A stretch of DNA of 64,000 bases from NCBI GenBank assembly GCA_027604685.1, contig JADHYX010000060.1, positions 1 through 64,000 on the forward strand, written 5' to 3'. The DNA comes from Lobulomyces angularis. Its lineage: Eukaryota; Chytridiomycota; Chytridiomycetes; Lobulomycetales; Lobulomycetaceae. Within the stretch, counting starts at the first letter, position 1. The number at the start of each line of letters is the position of its first letter. The position numbers and the translations under genes were made by a program. Under the pieces are notes generated by a model, which saw only the letters and a program-made list of their open reading frames with translations, was not told the origin of the DNA and made no database searches. Shown here one piece after another: positions 1 to 12,400 of this stretch.

Positions 1-45
1 AAAATTAAAAAAATTTTTCTGTTTTTTTTTTGTATTTTTTTGTTT

Positions 46-672
46 TTAATTAAGTAATAAAAAAAATTTTCTTTTATCTTTTTTTATACCTTTCCAAAGG
101 GTATCATTTACAGGTTCTTTTTTTACTTCAACTTGGTCAACTTTTACATCCAAAACTTTTAACACATCGTTAAATCCACCGATTAAGTTGCTTCCCCAGC
201 CTCCCAAAAAACTTTCTCTCTTACTTTTTTCCTCCTCTTTTTTTTTTTTTTTTATTATTGCTTCTTCACTTCCTCCACTCTGTAAAAAATCTTCATCCTG
301 TGATTCCAGTACCAAATTTCCCTCCTGCAATTTTTTTTTTTCAATAAACTCTCTATTTTCTTTTTCAAAATCTGTTGTAATGTTTTGTATGTTTAAAATT
401 GAATCCTGAATATTGTTGGGTAAAGAGTCAACCTGTTCTTTGATCTGGGTAGGTAACTTTTCTATTTTTTGCTTCAGACTATTTCCAAACGACCACACAG
501 AGTTAAACATTCCAAATTGTTGTTGCTTTGGTGCTGAAAAATCAACAATTTCAATCTCATTTTCTTTTTCATTAATGGTTTTTTTTTCGCTCTCTCTTCC
601 TATTCTATTGTTGTTTTCATTTTCTTTTGTCAATTTTTCCATATTTTCTTTTGGATCCTCATCAAATTCCAT
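46..672 (-). CDS. uncharacterised charged protein, probably continuing beyond the window
   Basis: I do not recognise this protein. The open frame starts at 672 and runs 208 codons. It is hydrophilic, rich in Lys, Glu and Asn, with a Lys/Glu run near residues 140-155, and looks largely disordered. Two short Trp/Gly-containing segments stand out: FGMFNSVWSFGN near residue 53 and SFLGGWGSNLIGGFNDVL near residue 155. They flank a stretch likely to form an amphipathic helix. The last codons (KKDKRKFFLLLN) look like translated intron: a GT donor follows TGG-AAA-G at about position 89, and a polypyrimidine-AG acceptor lies near position 18-20. The true 3' end is therefore probably off the left edge. 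The Trp/Gly segment loosely recalls FAM114-type proteins, but not enough to name it. Confidence 0.6.
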   Translation of the reverse strand: MEFDEDPKENMEKLTKENENNNRIGRESEKKTINEKENEIEIVDFSAPKQQQFGMFNSVWSFGNSLKQKIEKLPTQIKEQVDSLPNNIQDSILNIQNITTDFEKENREFIEKKKLQEGNLVLESQDEDFLQSGGSEEAIIKKKKKEEEKSKRESFLGGWGSNLIGGFNDVLKVLDVKVDQVEVKKEPVNDTLWKGIKKDKRKFFLLLN

Positions 673-1006
673 CTTATTTTTTATTATTTTATTTTATGTA
701 TTATTTTTTTTTTTCTTGATAAAGTTTTTTCAAGTGGAAAATAACCTTTACTTAAGTATTTTTATATTTATTTTATTATTTGTATTGTATCATATTTATA
801 ACTTTTATTTTAGTTGTTTAAAAAAAAAAAAATAAAGAAAAATTTGATGTATTAAATACATTTATTATACATATATCAAAATAGATAGATATATGTATTT
901 ATTTAATTTAATTTTAACTTTTTATTTGAAAAAAAGTTAAATTAATTTAGAAACTAGTTTAATTGAATTTTTTTTTTTTTTTTTTTAAATGTACTGCCCA
1001 AATTTT
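673..1006. other. intergenic spacer
   Basis: This is AT-rich spacer between two minus-strand genes, with long A and T runs around 825-833 and 968-986. It holds the promoter side of the 46..672 gene and the 3' end of CLF1. I see no gene in it. Confidence 0.6.
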
Positions 1007-3497
1007 CTAAGAGCTATCTTCATCTCCACTTTCTTCACCTTCTTCATTCTCCTCTTCGTCACTTTCTTCGTTGTCACTTTCTTCTTCATCCTCATCAGTT
1101 TTTTTTTCAATTTTCATTTCACCCATTTTCCACTTTTGAGCCATTTCCAATAGCTTAAAGTTAGTTTTGTCCACTTCATCATCTGGGAAGATATAATCAA
1201 AGTATTCTTCCCAGCCTGTGCCATCCTCCAACTTCTTACGTTTTTTAACAATTTTTGGAAACATACTAGCTACTTTATCTACAAATTCTTTAGAACTATT
1301 ATTTTCAATTTCCACTTGTTTCCAATTTTCAAGTAATATTTGTCGATCTTCTTTAGAACTCTCTAATCCATTTTGCTTTAAGTAATTGTAAGCTTTTTGA
1401 AAAATCTCTCTCGACCTTAAAATTCCTTTACTGTTGTCTTCGTTTTCCGTATTTTCCTCGTTTTCTTCTTTTGTTAAAAGTTCAAATTTAGCGTAACTTA
1501 TCCAAACTTTAACATGAGGCGTTTTTTCTAACAATCTCTCATATAATTTACGAACATTGTCATACTCTTTTTCTTCTACTTCAAAATCTATATAAGATTT
1601 CCACAGAACTTCTGGCATATCCAAATCGTTTTGCCCAATTGCAATTTCAAATATCCCCCTAGTACGAGGGTAATCTCCAAGGGTTTTCTCTAAATCACAG
1701 TATTTTACCCACGCGTAGCAGTTATTTGGTTTATATTCTAAAAATTTTTGATAAATCATCCTAGTTCAAATTATAAAAAATTTATTTCAACATTTAGCGT
1801 TAATAATTGTTGCACATTTTTATTTACCTTGCTCTATCGAATTCTCTTAATTCAACTTCCAATTCAATGTATCCTTTAAATAATTTATCTTTGGGGCACA
1901 TTCCAATAGCTCTTCCTAAAACTTTTCTTGCTTTCGTCAATTCTTTTAATCTGATAAAATATTTTGCTTGAAGTAACCATACTTTTGCAAATGTAAAAGT
2001 TTTATGGGGAATTAAATCTATTAATTTTGAATAAATCTCTCCAGCTCTTTCAACATTCTATTTTTTTTTTATTTTTTTTTATTATTTTTTTTTTAAATGA
2101 AAAAAATTAAAAGTACCTTTGCTATTGATTCTTCCCAACAAGCATAAAACAACCAAATATAAACATATCTTCTCCAGTAGCGTTTTTCCTTAATTAAAGG
2201 AATTTGTGCCAAAGCTCTTTCATAAATATCTCTTATTCTAACTTCATCACCAACAGATTCTTCAAGCCTTGCATAATCAAACCAAACATCATAGTTATTG
2301 GGGTTATTTTGGATATCCTATAATAAATTTTCTTAATAATGAGAAAATGGAAGGTTTTAAAAACACTTACATTTTCGTATTTCACTCTTCTTTTATTGGT
2401 AACAACATCCTCAATACCTTCTTTACCGCCGTACTGTTTCTCAAACTGTGTATAACTATTGTTTAAATTTTCTTGCTTTTCCTTTGGCAATTTTTCCAAC
2501 GCAAACTTGTATATCATTCGAGCTCTTTCAAACTCTTTTTGCCGAATCTCAAATTTAGCAAAGCTTACGTAGAGATTTTGATCCAAATGTTCCTCTCCAA
2601 GTGTCTCACCACATTGCTCATAGATAAGTCTTGCCTTATCTATTTCTCCTAAATTTTCTTCAAATTTTGACCACTTAATCCAATTTTTTGGTAACGGATG
2701 TGTATTAACAAATCGCTGAAAGACATTTCGTGCATTTTCTTTTTCTTTGTACCTTTTTTTTTTAATGCTGTTAAACTAAAATTTTGCTAGAATACTAACC
2801 TTTGTTCAAATTTAACGTAAGCCATCCACGCATCATCATTTGGTTCCCATTTCATCCACCTTTCAAAAACTAGCCTGCAACCTTGGATATTGTCCAACAT
2901 TTCCTCCATATAGGTGTATTTGTACCAAAACATATCAATTCTAATTTAAGCAAAAATAACGTTGGATGATAATTTTAATGCATGGTTACCTTGGTAACAC
3001 AGATACCGCTCTATCGAAAACATTTCTGGCATGATTTACATTTTTGTTTTTCATTTCCATTTCAGCATACTTGAGCCACAGTGTCTGATTTCTTGGTTCA
3101 ACTTGTAAAGCTCTTTCAAAAACAGATCTTGACCTATATTATGAAGAAAAATTAAAAAAGTTTAAAATTTTGGCCACAACCTTTCGAATTGACCCTGCAG
3201 CTCTTCCCAAGCTGCGTATTTTAACCAGCTGGATATGTGAGTTCTATTTGCCCGAATATAATCTTCAAATCCTTTTCTTTTTTTTAAGCGATAATCATTT
3301 AATTCTTCTTGATCAGCAATATGTTGTTGTGGTATAGGTTTACTTCTTTCCTGTCTTTCAGTTGCTTCTCTTAATATTTGTTCAGCAGTAATTTGCCTAG
3401 CGGCTGGATTCTTATTTTTGACTTTTGGAATCCTATTATTATTCTTAATTTTTAAAAAATAGCAAAAACTTTATTGATCTAACCTTCGATCTGACAT
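1007..3497 (-). CDS. CLF1: pre-mRNA-splicing factor CLF1 / crooked neck (CRNKL1)
   Basis: CLF1 is a HAT-repeat scaffold of the NineTeen/Prp19-associated spliceosome complex in the nucleus. The gene has about eight exons and encodes roughly 700 aa, the usual length. The start at 3497 reads MSDRR, then splices into [18 protein letters not shown], the family's conserved N-terminus. Exons then follow the CRNKL1 order: [18 protein letters not shown], the HAT array ([32 protein letters not shown]) and late repeats [14 protein letters not shown] and [27 protein letters not shown] closes the conserved part, before a short acidic tail typical of the family. Seven introns of about 50 nt interrupt it, for example 3433-3483 and about 1760-1826. 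No frame damage was seen. Identification is very secure. Confidence 0.96.
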
Positions 3498-4050
3498 TAG
3501 AGAGGATTTCTGTTATGAAGTGGTATTTTTATTTTAATTTTATCTAGTAAAGACACTAGTTTTATTTTTTATAATATAGTTTTAATTTTTTATTTTTTGT
3601 TTTAAAAACCCTCAACTTTATACAACTTGAATGATAAACTCAATAAAAAAAATAAAATAAAAAAAAAAAAATATAAAGCTTGATACGTTTATGCACATAT
3701 TAACACAGTACTTGAATTAACACAGTTTACTTTGTTTAAAATTAAAATTTTGAAAGTTGATTTGCATTGCAACCAGAACTTGGATATCTTACCTTTATAC
3801 ATTAAAAAATTGCTATTGTAAATATTGCCAACAATAATTCAAATTTAAGAATAATTATTCGTGATTTCAACGAATGATTCAATATTATATCTTTGCGTCC
3901 TTCAAACGTCCTTTTTCAAATCGAAAAATAAATTATAAAAAAATAGAAAAAAAGGAATTCAAATTATAATTTTTTAAAGAAACTCGTTTCCAAAACAAGT
4001 TTGTACAAAAAAAAAAAAAAAATAGAAGCAGGTAAATACTAATACTTTAC
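3498..4050. other. divergent intergenic spacer
   Basis: This 550-bp AT-rich spacer separates the starts of CLF1 (minus) and the Ras-like GTPase (plus). It must hold both promoters. It contains A-runs near 3660-3670 and 4009-4022 but no open frame or RNA gene that I can support. Confidence 0.6.
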
Positions 4051-5940
4051 ATGCTTTTGGTCAATGATAAAGGAGAGTTAACTCATTTGGAAGTGCTTGT
4101 ATTTGGAGCTGCGCATGTTGGAAAGGTAATTTAAGGCAAAAATCATTAACAATGTAGAAAAAAGTATTTTTTGTAAAAACTTTAACCTTACGCAAATTCT
4201 TTTTATCAAACTTTTTATAAAAATAAAAATTTTTTTTAGACTGCTTTGATAAATTCTTTTTTAAATTCATCTCAACCAAGCCCTAATTATGACCCAACAA
4301 TAGGTAAGGAACAAAATTTTAAATTATTTGACTTGTATAAACATTTCTAAAAAAATTTCAGAAGAGCAACATTGTTTCTATTACAACAAAATTGTATTAT
4401 CAATTCAAGATGTAGGAGGGCACCCTTTTTACAGCGCGATTTGGTCAAGTGCTATATTGGCAGCTGATGCGTTTCTTCTAGTTTACGATGTTGGTGAAAA
4501 GAGAAGTTTTGACTTAATTTGGCCTCTTTACAAACAAATAATTCAATTAAAATTAACCCGAAATGTTCCAATTTTATTAGGTAACTTAAATCCAGCAACA
4601 AAAATTAAACTCTTTTAAGTTGGAAATATGGTCGATACCATTGTTAATACTCGGCAAAGACAGGTTTCTTCCGAAAAAGCACAAAATTTTGCTAAAATAC
4701 TAAATATTCCATCTCTGGAAACTACCGCAAAAGCGCCTCATTCAGTCTCGCATTGTTTTAAAACATTAATTGAATTAGCAAAAAAGACCACCGTAAATTT
4801 AGTTAAAGAAGATTTGGTGGAACTATCATATTCACGGAGAAACGATGTGAATAATTTAAAGTGAGCTAACCTGTAATAATTTACAATATCTTAATTTTAA
4901 TTTTTAGCCAGTCAAAAAGTGTACCTTTATTGTCCACTACCCTAAGTTCGAATAATTCTACTTTAGTGTCGAACTCTTCCCATTCGTCTTCAGAAAACAT
5001 ACCGCGTTCAATTTCTAAAACATCTAAAACATCCCTTTTAGAAAATGAAGACTCCAACGAAAGTGGAAAAAAACTCAATTTGGAAACTGAAGAAAAAAAT
5101 TTCTTGAATAAAAATCATGAGAGCAGCATATTTAGCTTTGCTGATAAGACTACATTAGAAAGGGAAGAAAAAAAATCGGAAAACAGCACTGCGATTCCCA
5201 CTTCCACAATAGAAAGAAATAAAGTTGCAAAAGGATCATTTATGTTGGAGCCCCTACCACCTCCGGCGAAAAATTCAATTAGGGGAAGAAGAGATGTAGT
5301 ATTTTCAAATTGGAAAAAATTTAAAAATAAAAAGGAAAGCGATGTTCTGGATTCTCGTTTAAATAATCAAAACAATACTTTGGACAAATCCGATTTCAAC
5401 TTTCTTCACGAAATCAAAGATTCAGGAGTCTTTTTAAAGTCGCATATAAATTTAAATTATGCAGGCAACCAAAAAAAAATTAATAATTCCAAGTCAGATC
5501 TGAAAATTCGTACAAATTTAAGTAACATAAAGGAAAATATTATGCAAAACGAAGATTATGAAACCCCACAGGAAAAAGAATTAGATTTCGAGCAAAGGCT
5601 AATAAATAAATCGACTAAAGCAAAAATGATTATGAATCTGTCAAATAGTTTTAACTCAATTGAAGAAGATATTGTTGACTCAATACAACAAGAATCTTGC
5701 CAATATAACAATAAATATGTGGCTAATGACCACTCCGATGAAAGAAATTTAAGAAATATTGAGGAAAACGGCATTTATTTTGATGAAGAGGAGGAAAAAG
5801 ACTTTTTTAGCAGTTCGCCTATTATTGCTGAAAAAGCATACACGAGTAACACTGATTTAGTACCTGGCGGAGAACAAAAAGCGAAATTTAGTATAAAAAA
5901 AATGAAAAGTTTGCAGTTTATATTCAATAAAAAAAAATAA
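4051..5940 (+). CDS. Ras-like small GTPase with long disordered C-terminal extension
   Basis: Five exons encode about 540 aa. The first ~200 residues are a Ras-superfamily G domain. The P-loop is GAAHVGKT, split by an intron after the Lys, and switch I reads DPTIEE. The G3 region is QDVGGH, where Gly-His replaces the usual Gly-Gln. G4 is GNMVD, with Met replacing Lys of NKxD, and G5 is ETTAK. A 39-nt intron at 4581-4619 falls just before G4; removing it joins ILL to VGNMVD in frame. The remaining ~340 residues (4930 on) are Ser/Asn/Lys/Glu-rich and probably disordered. The protein ends in Lys residues without a CAAX box, so membrane attachment by prenylation is not predicted. The Ras-type core is clear, but the subfamily is not. 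The altered Gln61-equivalent and G4 suggest unusual nucleotide handling. Confidence 0.85.
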
Positions 5941-6244
5941 TTTTTTGTATGATAATACAGTTTTTTTTTTTTTTTTTTTATAATATTTTATTAATTTTGA
6001 ATTAGTGTATAGTAATAATAATAATAATAATAATAAGAGCTATGAACCAATATTTGTTTGTAATTATGAAAATTAAAGGCAAAGAAATTTTTTTTAGTTT
6101 ACAATTTATTGTATTATAAAAAAAAAAAAAAAAAAATTAAGATCACAACCACAAGAGTAAATAATGCATCACAAATAATGGAGGGATAAATTTAAAAAAC
6201 CTGCTAATATTAATAAAAATAAATATAATCTATAAAAAAAAAAG
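5941..6244. other. convergent intergenic spacer
   Basis: This ~300-bp spacer lies between the 3' ends of the GTPase and SCYL2-like genes. It has poly-T near 5960-5980, a TAA trinucleotide run and poly-A near 6118-6136. No gene was seen. Confidence 0.6.
6013..6036. repeat. (TAA)n microsatellite
   Basis: Eight perfect TAA units lie in the spacer between two convergent 3' ends. It is a simple repeat with no sign of function. Confidence 0.9.
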
Positions 6245-9201
6245 TTATTTGAGAGGGTCAAACTCCTTAATATTTTCCTTGGAGCCAGACAAATTTGTAA
6301 TACTTGTAGATCCAGCCATAGTTGGCTTTAAAATTCCATTGTTTCCGCTAGAGAAATTTGTAACAAATGTGGAATGTTGAGAAGTATTTGAAACCGGAAA
6401 AGCATCTTTGAAAAACAATGATGGAGTAGTATTGCCAGAGGAATTTATATTATTAAAACTTTGTGTAGAATAATTTATGGTTTTCTGATTGTGCATTCCG
6501 ACAGATGAATGATACGATCCATGCTGTTTTTGAGGATAAGACGAAACAGGCTGCTGAGCATATTTGGAATTTGAAAAGTCCAATTGTTGCTGATTACCGT
6601 TAGAGTTTATTTGATTACTACCACCATATCCTGAGTTAAGATGCTGATAGTTATTTGAAAAATCTGCACTTGATTGAATATTTCCGAAACTGCTAATATT
6701 GGAATTTTGAACATTAGTATTATTGAGTATACTAGATTGGGGAAAATTGTTATTAGCTGTATTACTGCTGCCCGAAGGGGGAGTAAATAGAGTTGCTGAA
6801 CGATTAGTGTTCTAAAAAAAAAGAAAATTCACTACAATAAGTAAAGTGAGTAGATACCTCCGTGTCTGGAATTTGTTGTTTAGTCAGTACTAGCTTGGAA
6901 AAATCGGTAATTGTGTCACCCATTTTACTGACACCTTCAATGTTACTTACCGTTTCCAAGTGCTTAATTTGCAACTCCTCAACTTTTTTGGATAGTTCAT
7001 TTATTACTTTCATGAATTTTTTAAATTGAGTGACATTTAATTGGGACTCTAATGCCATTTTCCACAGTTCAGGCAAAACATCTTGTGCAATACAATCTTT
7101 ATCCAGATACTTTGTGATTTCATCATAAACTGCAAGAATAGCTATTAACAATCCGGGTTCTCTAGTCCTATTCAGTTTCAACATTGGTAAAAGCTTATCA
7201 ACGAGGGTAAATTTATCCAACGCTTTGCACATAGCATGCATTGCAATTAGAGAATTAACTTTTATAGCTAAAATCTGCGATGATGTATATAAAGTCTAAT
7301 AACGCAATGTTAAGAAAAATTAAAAGCTTACAAAAATTATCATATTTACGTATATTTTGGTGAATAAAACAGATTTAATACTGGCAAATTCTAATTTCTT
7401 AAAAAAAAAAAAAAAATTAAGTAATTTAAAAAAAATTTCTGTACGTCTAGCACACAATTAACTGCCTTCAATGCTTGTTCTTGAACCCTACATATATTTG
7501 ATTAGATAAAATTATATTATATTCCTACATTGGAATGGGAACTTCTAGTCCAGTGTATAAAAGTGGCATAATGTCAGACCGAAAAAGTTCAGGAGAAGGA
7601 ACCTTTTTCAAAAATAAATCCATTCGTGAAAGTAATAAAACAATAGTTTGAGGAGGATCTACAAAAAATAATATAAAAAACAAAATTCCAAAAGATTTTT
7701 TCGACATATACCAGTCATCTTAAACACAATTTTTAAGCTCGGTAGAACTTTTTCAATAAAAACATCTGAATTCATTTTTTCACATATCCTAGAACATTTT
7801 AAAATTTAATTTTTTCAAAAATTGTTCATTACCAGAACAAGTTTGGTATAATAAAAGGACTCAATACTTTATCCTTCAGTTCGTTTAATAATCCAGGAAG
7901 AATCTATCAAAGTTTTTGAAAAATTCCGAAAAAAATAAATTGTACCTTTCGTTGAACCAAACGCTCAGAAAATTGAGGCAAAACTCTCACTAATCCCTTC
8001 AAAAACTGAGCCTTCTCCACTTGTGTTTTTTCAACAAACGTCTCTAGAAATTTTATTGACGAAACTAAGATATTGTCAAAAAAACTGTTGTTTTGGATTT
8101 CAAATATCGAAATTCTTTTAGAGGGATATGTAGTTAGCATTAGTTTAATTAAATTTGCCAATGGTGGTGGTATTGAACCAGCATGAAAATTGATTCCATC
8201 TAGCATTTTTAACCTTTCTTTATAGTCATGAAAGTTCTGATTACAGTCTAAAGGAGATTTTCCTTTGTGATATAAGGAATATATTAAACATCCTAAGCTC
8301 CAAACTAATTTTTTTTTTAACAAAATCTATATTTTGTTCTTTAATATTACCATCACTAGAAAGCTCACACTTTCCTTCCAATGCATATTCAGGAGCTAAA
8401 AACTCTAAATACGGGGCACAATATGGAGGATAAGATGTCAAATAATGGTAAATATCTTGTGGTGTAGTGGTGGTAGTAGTGTTCGTTGAAAAGTTAAATC
8501 CAGATAATTTCCAATCCCCTTTTGAATTAATATAAATTGCTTGAGGGCTAACGTTTCCATGAATAATTTTATTGGTATGTAAAAATTGCAGCGCTTTTAT
8601 TCATATTTTAGTGCATAATAAAAACAAAATGTACCTTTTATTAATTGCAAAATTCCTTTTTGAATTTCAAGTTCATCTAACTCATATTTTTCTTGAAACA
8701 TTTCTCTATTGCAAGAAAAATTGGTAAAATTTCCTAAAACGTTGGATAAATTACAAATAATAGGTTCGGTAGCAAAGGCCAAAGCAAATCGATCTTCAGA
8801 TAATGCTTCTGTTACTTCCAGCAAAGATGGATGTCGCAGCCGCATAAGCTATTTCAATAAGTAAATGATGAAAAATAATATTGCATACCGTCTGAGCTTC
8901 TTTCTTCAAAATATCGTTAACTCGATCCTGCTCCTTTTTTAGTTGAGCGGTTTTGGTAAGGGGATTTAGCATTTCAAGTGAATTTTTTTCATAAATCTTC
9001 ATTTTAAAGTATAAAAAATAGAGAAATCAGTACCAAATAAAAAAATATCATTAAAATATTTTCTGTAATTCTTACAAAAAGGGAACAATTTTTTCCAGTT
9101 GATATTTTAATAGCATTCGTAATTTTCCAAAAATTTCCAGGGCCACCACTTCCTACCTGATCCTTATCAATTTCGTACTCTTTTGTAAGTTTATTTCCCA
9201 T
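6245..9201 (-). CDS. SCYL2: SCY1-like pseudokinase of the SCYL2/CVAK104 family
   Basis: SCYL2 proteins are clathrin-coated-vesicle-associated pseudokinases acting in trans-Golgi/endosome traffic. The start MGNKLTKEYEIDKDQVGSGG matches the family (animal form MGNPVTREFDVG...). The order is kinase-like N-lobe, LRHPSLLEV, a C-lobe with LEFLAPEYAL and SLGCLIYSLYHKGKSP, then HEAT-like repeats including FLKGLVRVLPQFSERLVQRK. After these come VPIPMWN-type helices and a Gln/Asn/Ser-rich tail ending EFDPLK. The catalytic loop reads HGNVSP where active kinases have HRDxxxxN, and the DFG position reads GFN, so it should be catalytically weak or dead, as in the family. About ten short introns give roughly 800 aa. 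The kinase region spans about 8,240-9,201 and the tail 6,245-6,830. Upstream to the EPG5 stop is ~270 bp of spacer. Confidence 0.92.
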
Positions 9202-9470
9202 ATTATTTGTATAAGATTTTGAAATCAACCAGAAATATTAAAATCTATTCAGTAGATGCAGAAAAAAAAATTTTTTTATGGCAGTCAAGCCGCATTGAAT
9301 CAATTTTTTACTATGATTTTTGTAACAGTTTATTTAATATTGATATTTTAATTTTGAGGAATAAACATGGAATCTATATATGTTTTAAATCTTAATTATA
9401 CATACAAGGCAAGAAAATTTTGACCTTTTCCTTATTATAATATCTCCAATCATCCAAATAAAAAAAAAAC

Positions 9471-12400
9471 TTAATATTGGTACTCGGGTATAAGGTCTTG
9501 AAACAACTACAGGAAAGCAAAAAAAAAAATTTAAAAAAACATTAAAATTTTTTTTAAATGTTACAGTAATCAAGTCTAATAGATTTGCAATAGAAAGAGA
9601 TTTATCGGTGATGAAATTTGTGAAAGTATCCAGCAGGGAATAAATTGGCTCATATTCTTTGTTACTACTTAGGTCTTTAATTTTTGTTAGAAGTTTACTA
9701 AAATCGTCACTAACTGTGTCAAGCATATCCCAGTCATCATCGGGATTTATTAAAAGTTTTGTTGCAATAAAAGTAGAAACTATTCTTGCAAAAAATCTAA
9801 CTTATAAATTAATACATATGAAAATAAATTTACCGAAATTTCATGGAAAGTTTGGATTTAGGACCGTAGCCAAGTGTAGCCCACAATCCAGTATTTTCTT
9901 TATCTCCTGTTAAACGAGTTAAATTTTCTCCAATTCTTGGCAGATGAGACCTTAATCTTGAATGAGTAATTGGTAGTCCTAAGCTGTCTAATTCTTCTTT
10001 GAGAAGTTCTGCGTATTGCTTTAACATTAAAACCATTTTTTTTTCACCCTGTAGAGAATCATTTGCGGAGGAGAAGGAAGAAACATTTATGGAAGGAATC
10101 CAAATCTTTCAAAAAACAAAATTTTATTGTCATCTTTTGATTTTTATAATACCCCCAGTTGTTCTCCCATCAGAACCTTCTGTTCTGGTTTTTTACAATT
10201 CTGCAATTTTTGCAAAAAATGCACATGCAAAGTCAATATTAAAGCATGATTCTATCATGTTAAACATTTATAAATTTTAAAAAACTTGCGACATTTTATA
10301 CCAAACAATGGCGTACAAAAATATCTTCATCCAACTCTGGAACTGCAACTACCTCCAGTACTACTTTCCAGTTTTGCTGAGATGCACCAGGATTAAAATT
10401 AAAGTATCTTTCGATGGAAATTTCTACCAATAGCGCTATTTGTTCAACTGCAGCAATATTGGATTAAATAAAAAAAGAAAGTTTTTTTTTTTTGATTTTA
10501 CCTGAAGATAAAATGTGACAGGCAAGGTATATTATTGACAAGGAGTGATTTGATAATGTAGCAAAATTTTTGATTCCATTCCAAATTTGAGTAGATACTG
10601 CTGTCCCAACGACACATCTATTTTCTAAATTTAATACTTTCTGAAAAGTTTGATTCAATATTTCAAGACCCAGATGAGGTTCTTGAGGAACAATGATCTC
10701 TACAAATTCTAATATTTCAGATATTATAAAGCCAATGGAAGCTGGCTCAATATAACTTCTATTTAAGTGTTTATTGTCTATTTGGTATAACAAAACCTTC
10801 AAAATAAAAAATATTAAAACTCTTGTCAACTCCAATTGATTAGGTGTCAATTTTATCTGCAATGATTCCTTGTTAAAATCCTCCAAAGTAGGCACGTTAA
10901 TAAAATTTCTTGCAAATTCGATGATAAACTCGAAAGAAATAATTCCGTCATTTGCAAATATACTTGTAAGCTCACCTATTTTTAAAAAAAAAATTTTGGT
11001 ATAATCCATTATTAAAAACTTACCTTGTATGGCATCTACTTGAATTAAGTTGAGAAGTTTTTCAAATTCAGATGGACTATAATTCTTTGTTTCAACATCT
11101 TTAAGTTTAGAAAATAATGTTTTCATAAAATCTTGCTTTTCGGTTTCAAAATTGTTGAAAAATACGTCAATATCCACCAGTAGTAGAAAGATAATGTGAA
11201 GTATTGAATTTGTAGGAGAGTTTTCAAGATCAACATTTTCTTCACATGTTTGAAGTAGATTCCAGTGTGCCTTCGTTAACAGCCAACAAAAAAATCTTAG
11301 AAAAGAGGGTTGTTAAATGAAAAAGAATTAAAAATATTTTTGTACCTCCTTAAATGCCTCATTTTCCAAATGTCATTCATTTCGGCACATTGTAAAATCT
11401 GAAAAATGACTTCATCGTTTATATAAAAACTATTCCAAATTTCTGGGAATAACGCCAGAGTTTCAAGAATAGGTATAGTTATATCCGCATTTTGAAAAGT
11501 GTTTAGAAACACTTCAATCCAATTCCATATTATTATTGGAAGTTGCTCGGTGACATTCCAACATATTGTCAGTTTGTTAGTAACTAAAACAAAGGCCTTA
11601 ACTACTTTTTTAACAATGGAATTCCACTCCTCTTTTTTTTTGTATATTGGCAAGTTTAAAGCTTCAAGAAAAAATTTTAAGGTATTTGTAATCAAATTAA
11701 TAACTTCAAATTGAAAAATGGGAGATATCATGTAAAGCGGTTTGCAAAGAAAGCAAATGCAGGTCAGGTCTAACAGAGGAATAAATGTGTGTAATAAATC
11801 ATCAACTTTTAACCCATTATGAAATCTTTCAACTTGATGTTGAAATACCTCGGAAGTAATTAACTTTGGGATGTTCAAAACAAATTGAAGGGAAACGTCA
11901 TTTGTTTCAAAAAACTTAAGGTTATCCACAGTTTTTTCAATGTAACAAGCCGTGCACAATTCACTGATGTTTACATTGGTAATTTCCGCGGCCAAAACGT
12001 AAGTAACTTCTATTGGTATTTTAGAGTGGCATAATTTATTGAGAACTACTGTAATTGCAAGATTAAAATCTGATTTAAGCAAGGCATTTAATGCAGAGCT
12101 CAAAGAAAACAAAAAGTCAGAAAATATTACAGAATCAAATTCAGTAAAGGGCCTTTCTGCAATACTGATTTGAAAAGACTCCAATACTGCTTCCAAAAAT
12201 TTAGACACATTTTCATTATCATTGTTAAATTTTTTGAATTGATTGATATCAAATCTTTGAATTAAAGCGGAGGTCACCTCACTACCAAATGAAGATCTTA
12301 AATTTAGAAATTGAAGGTAGTCACTAGTAAAACTTGCAGTGTCACTACAGATAACTGCGGGATTGTAAACTTTTGCTAAAATCATCAAAGTGCTTCGCTT

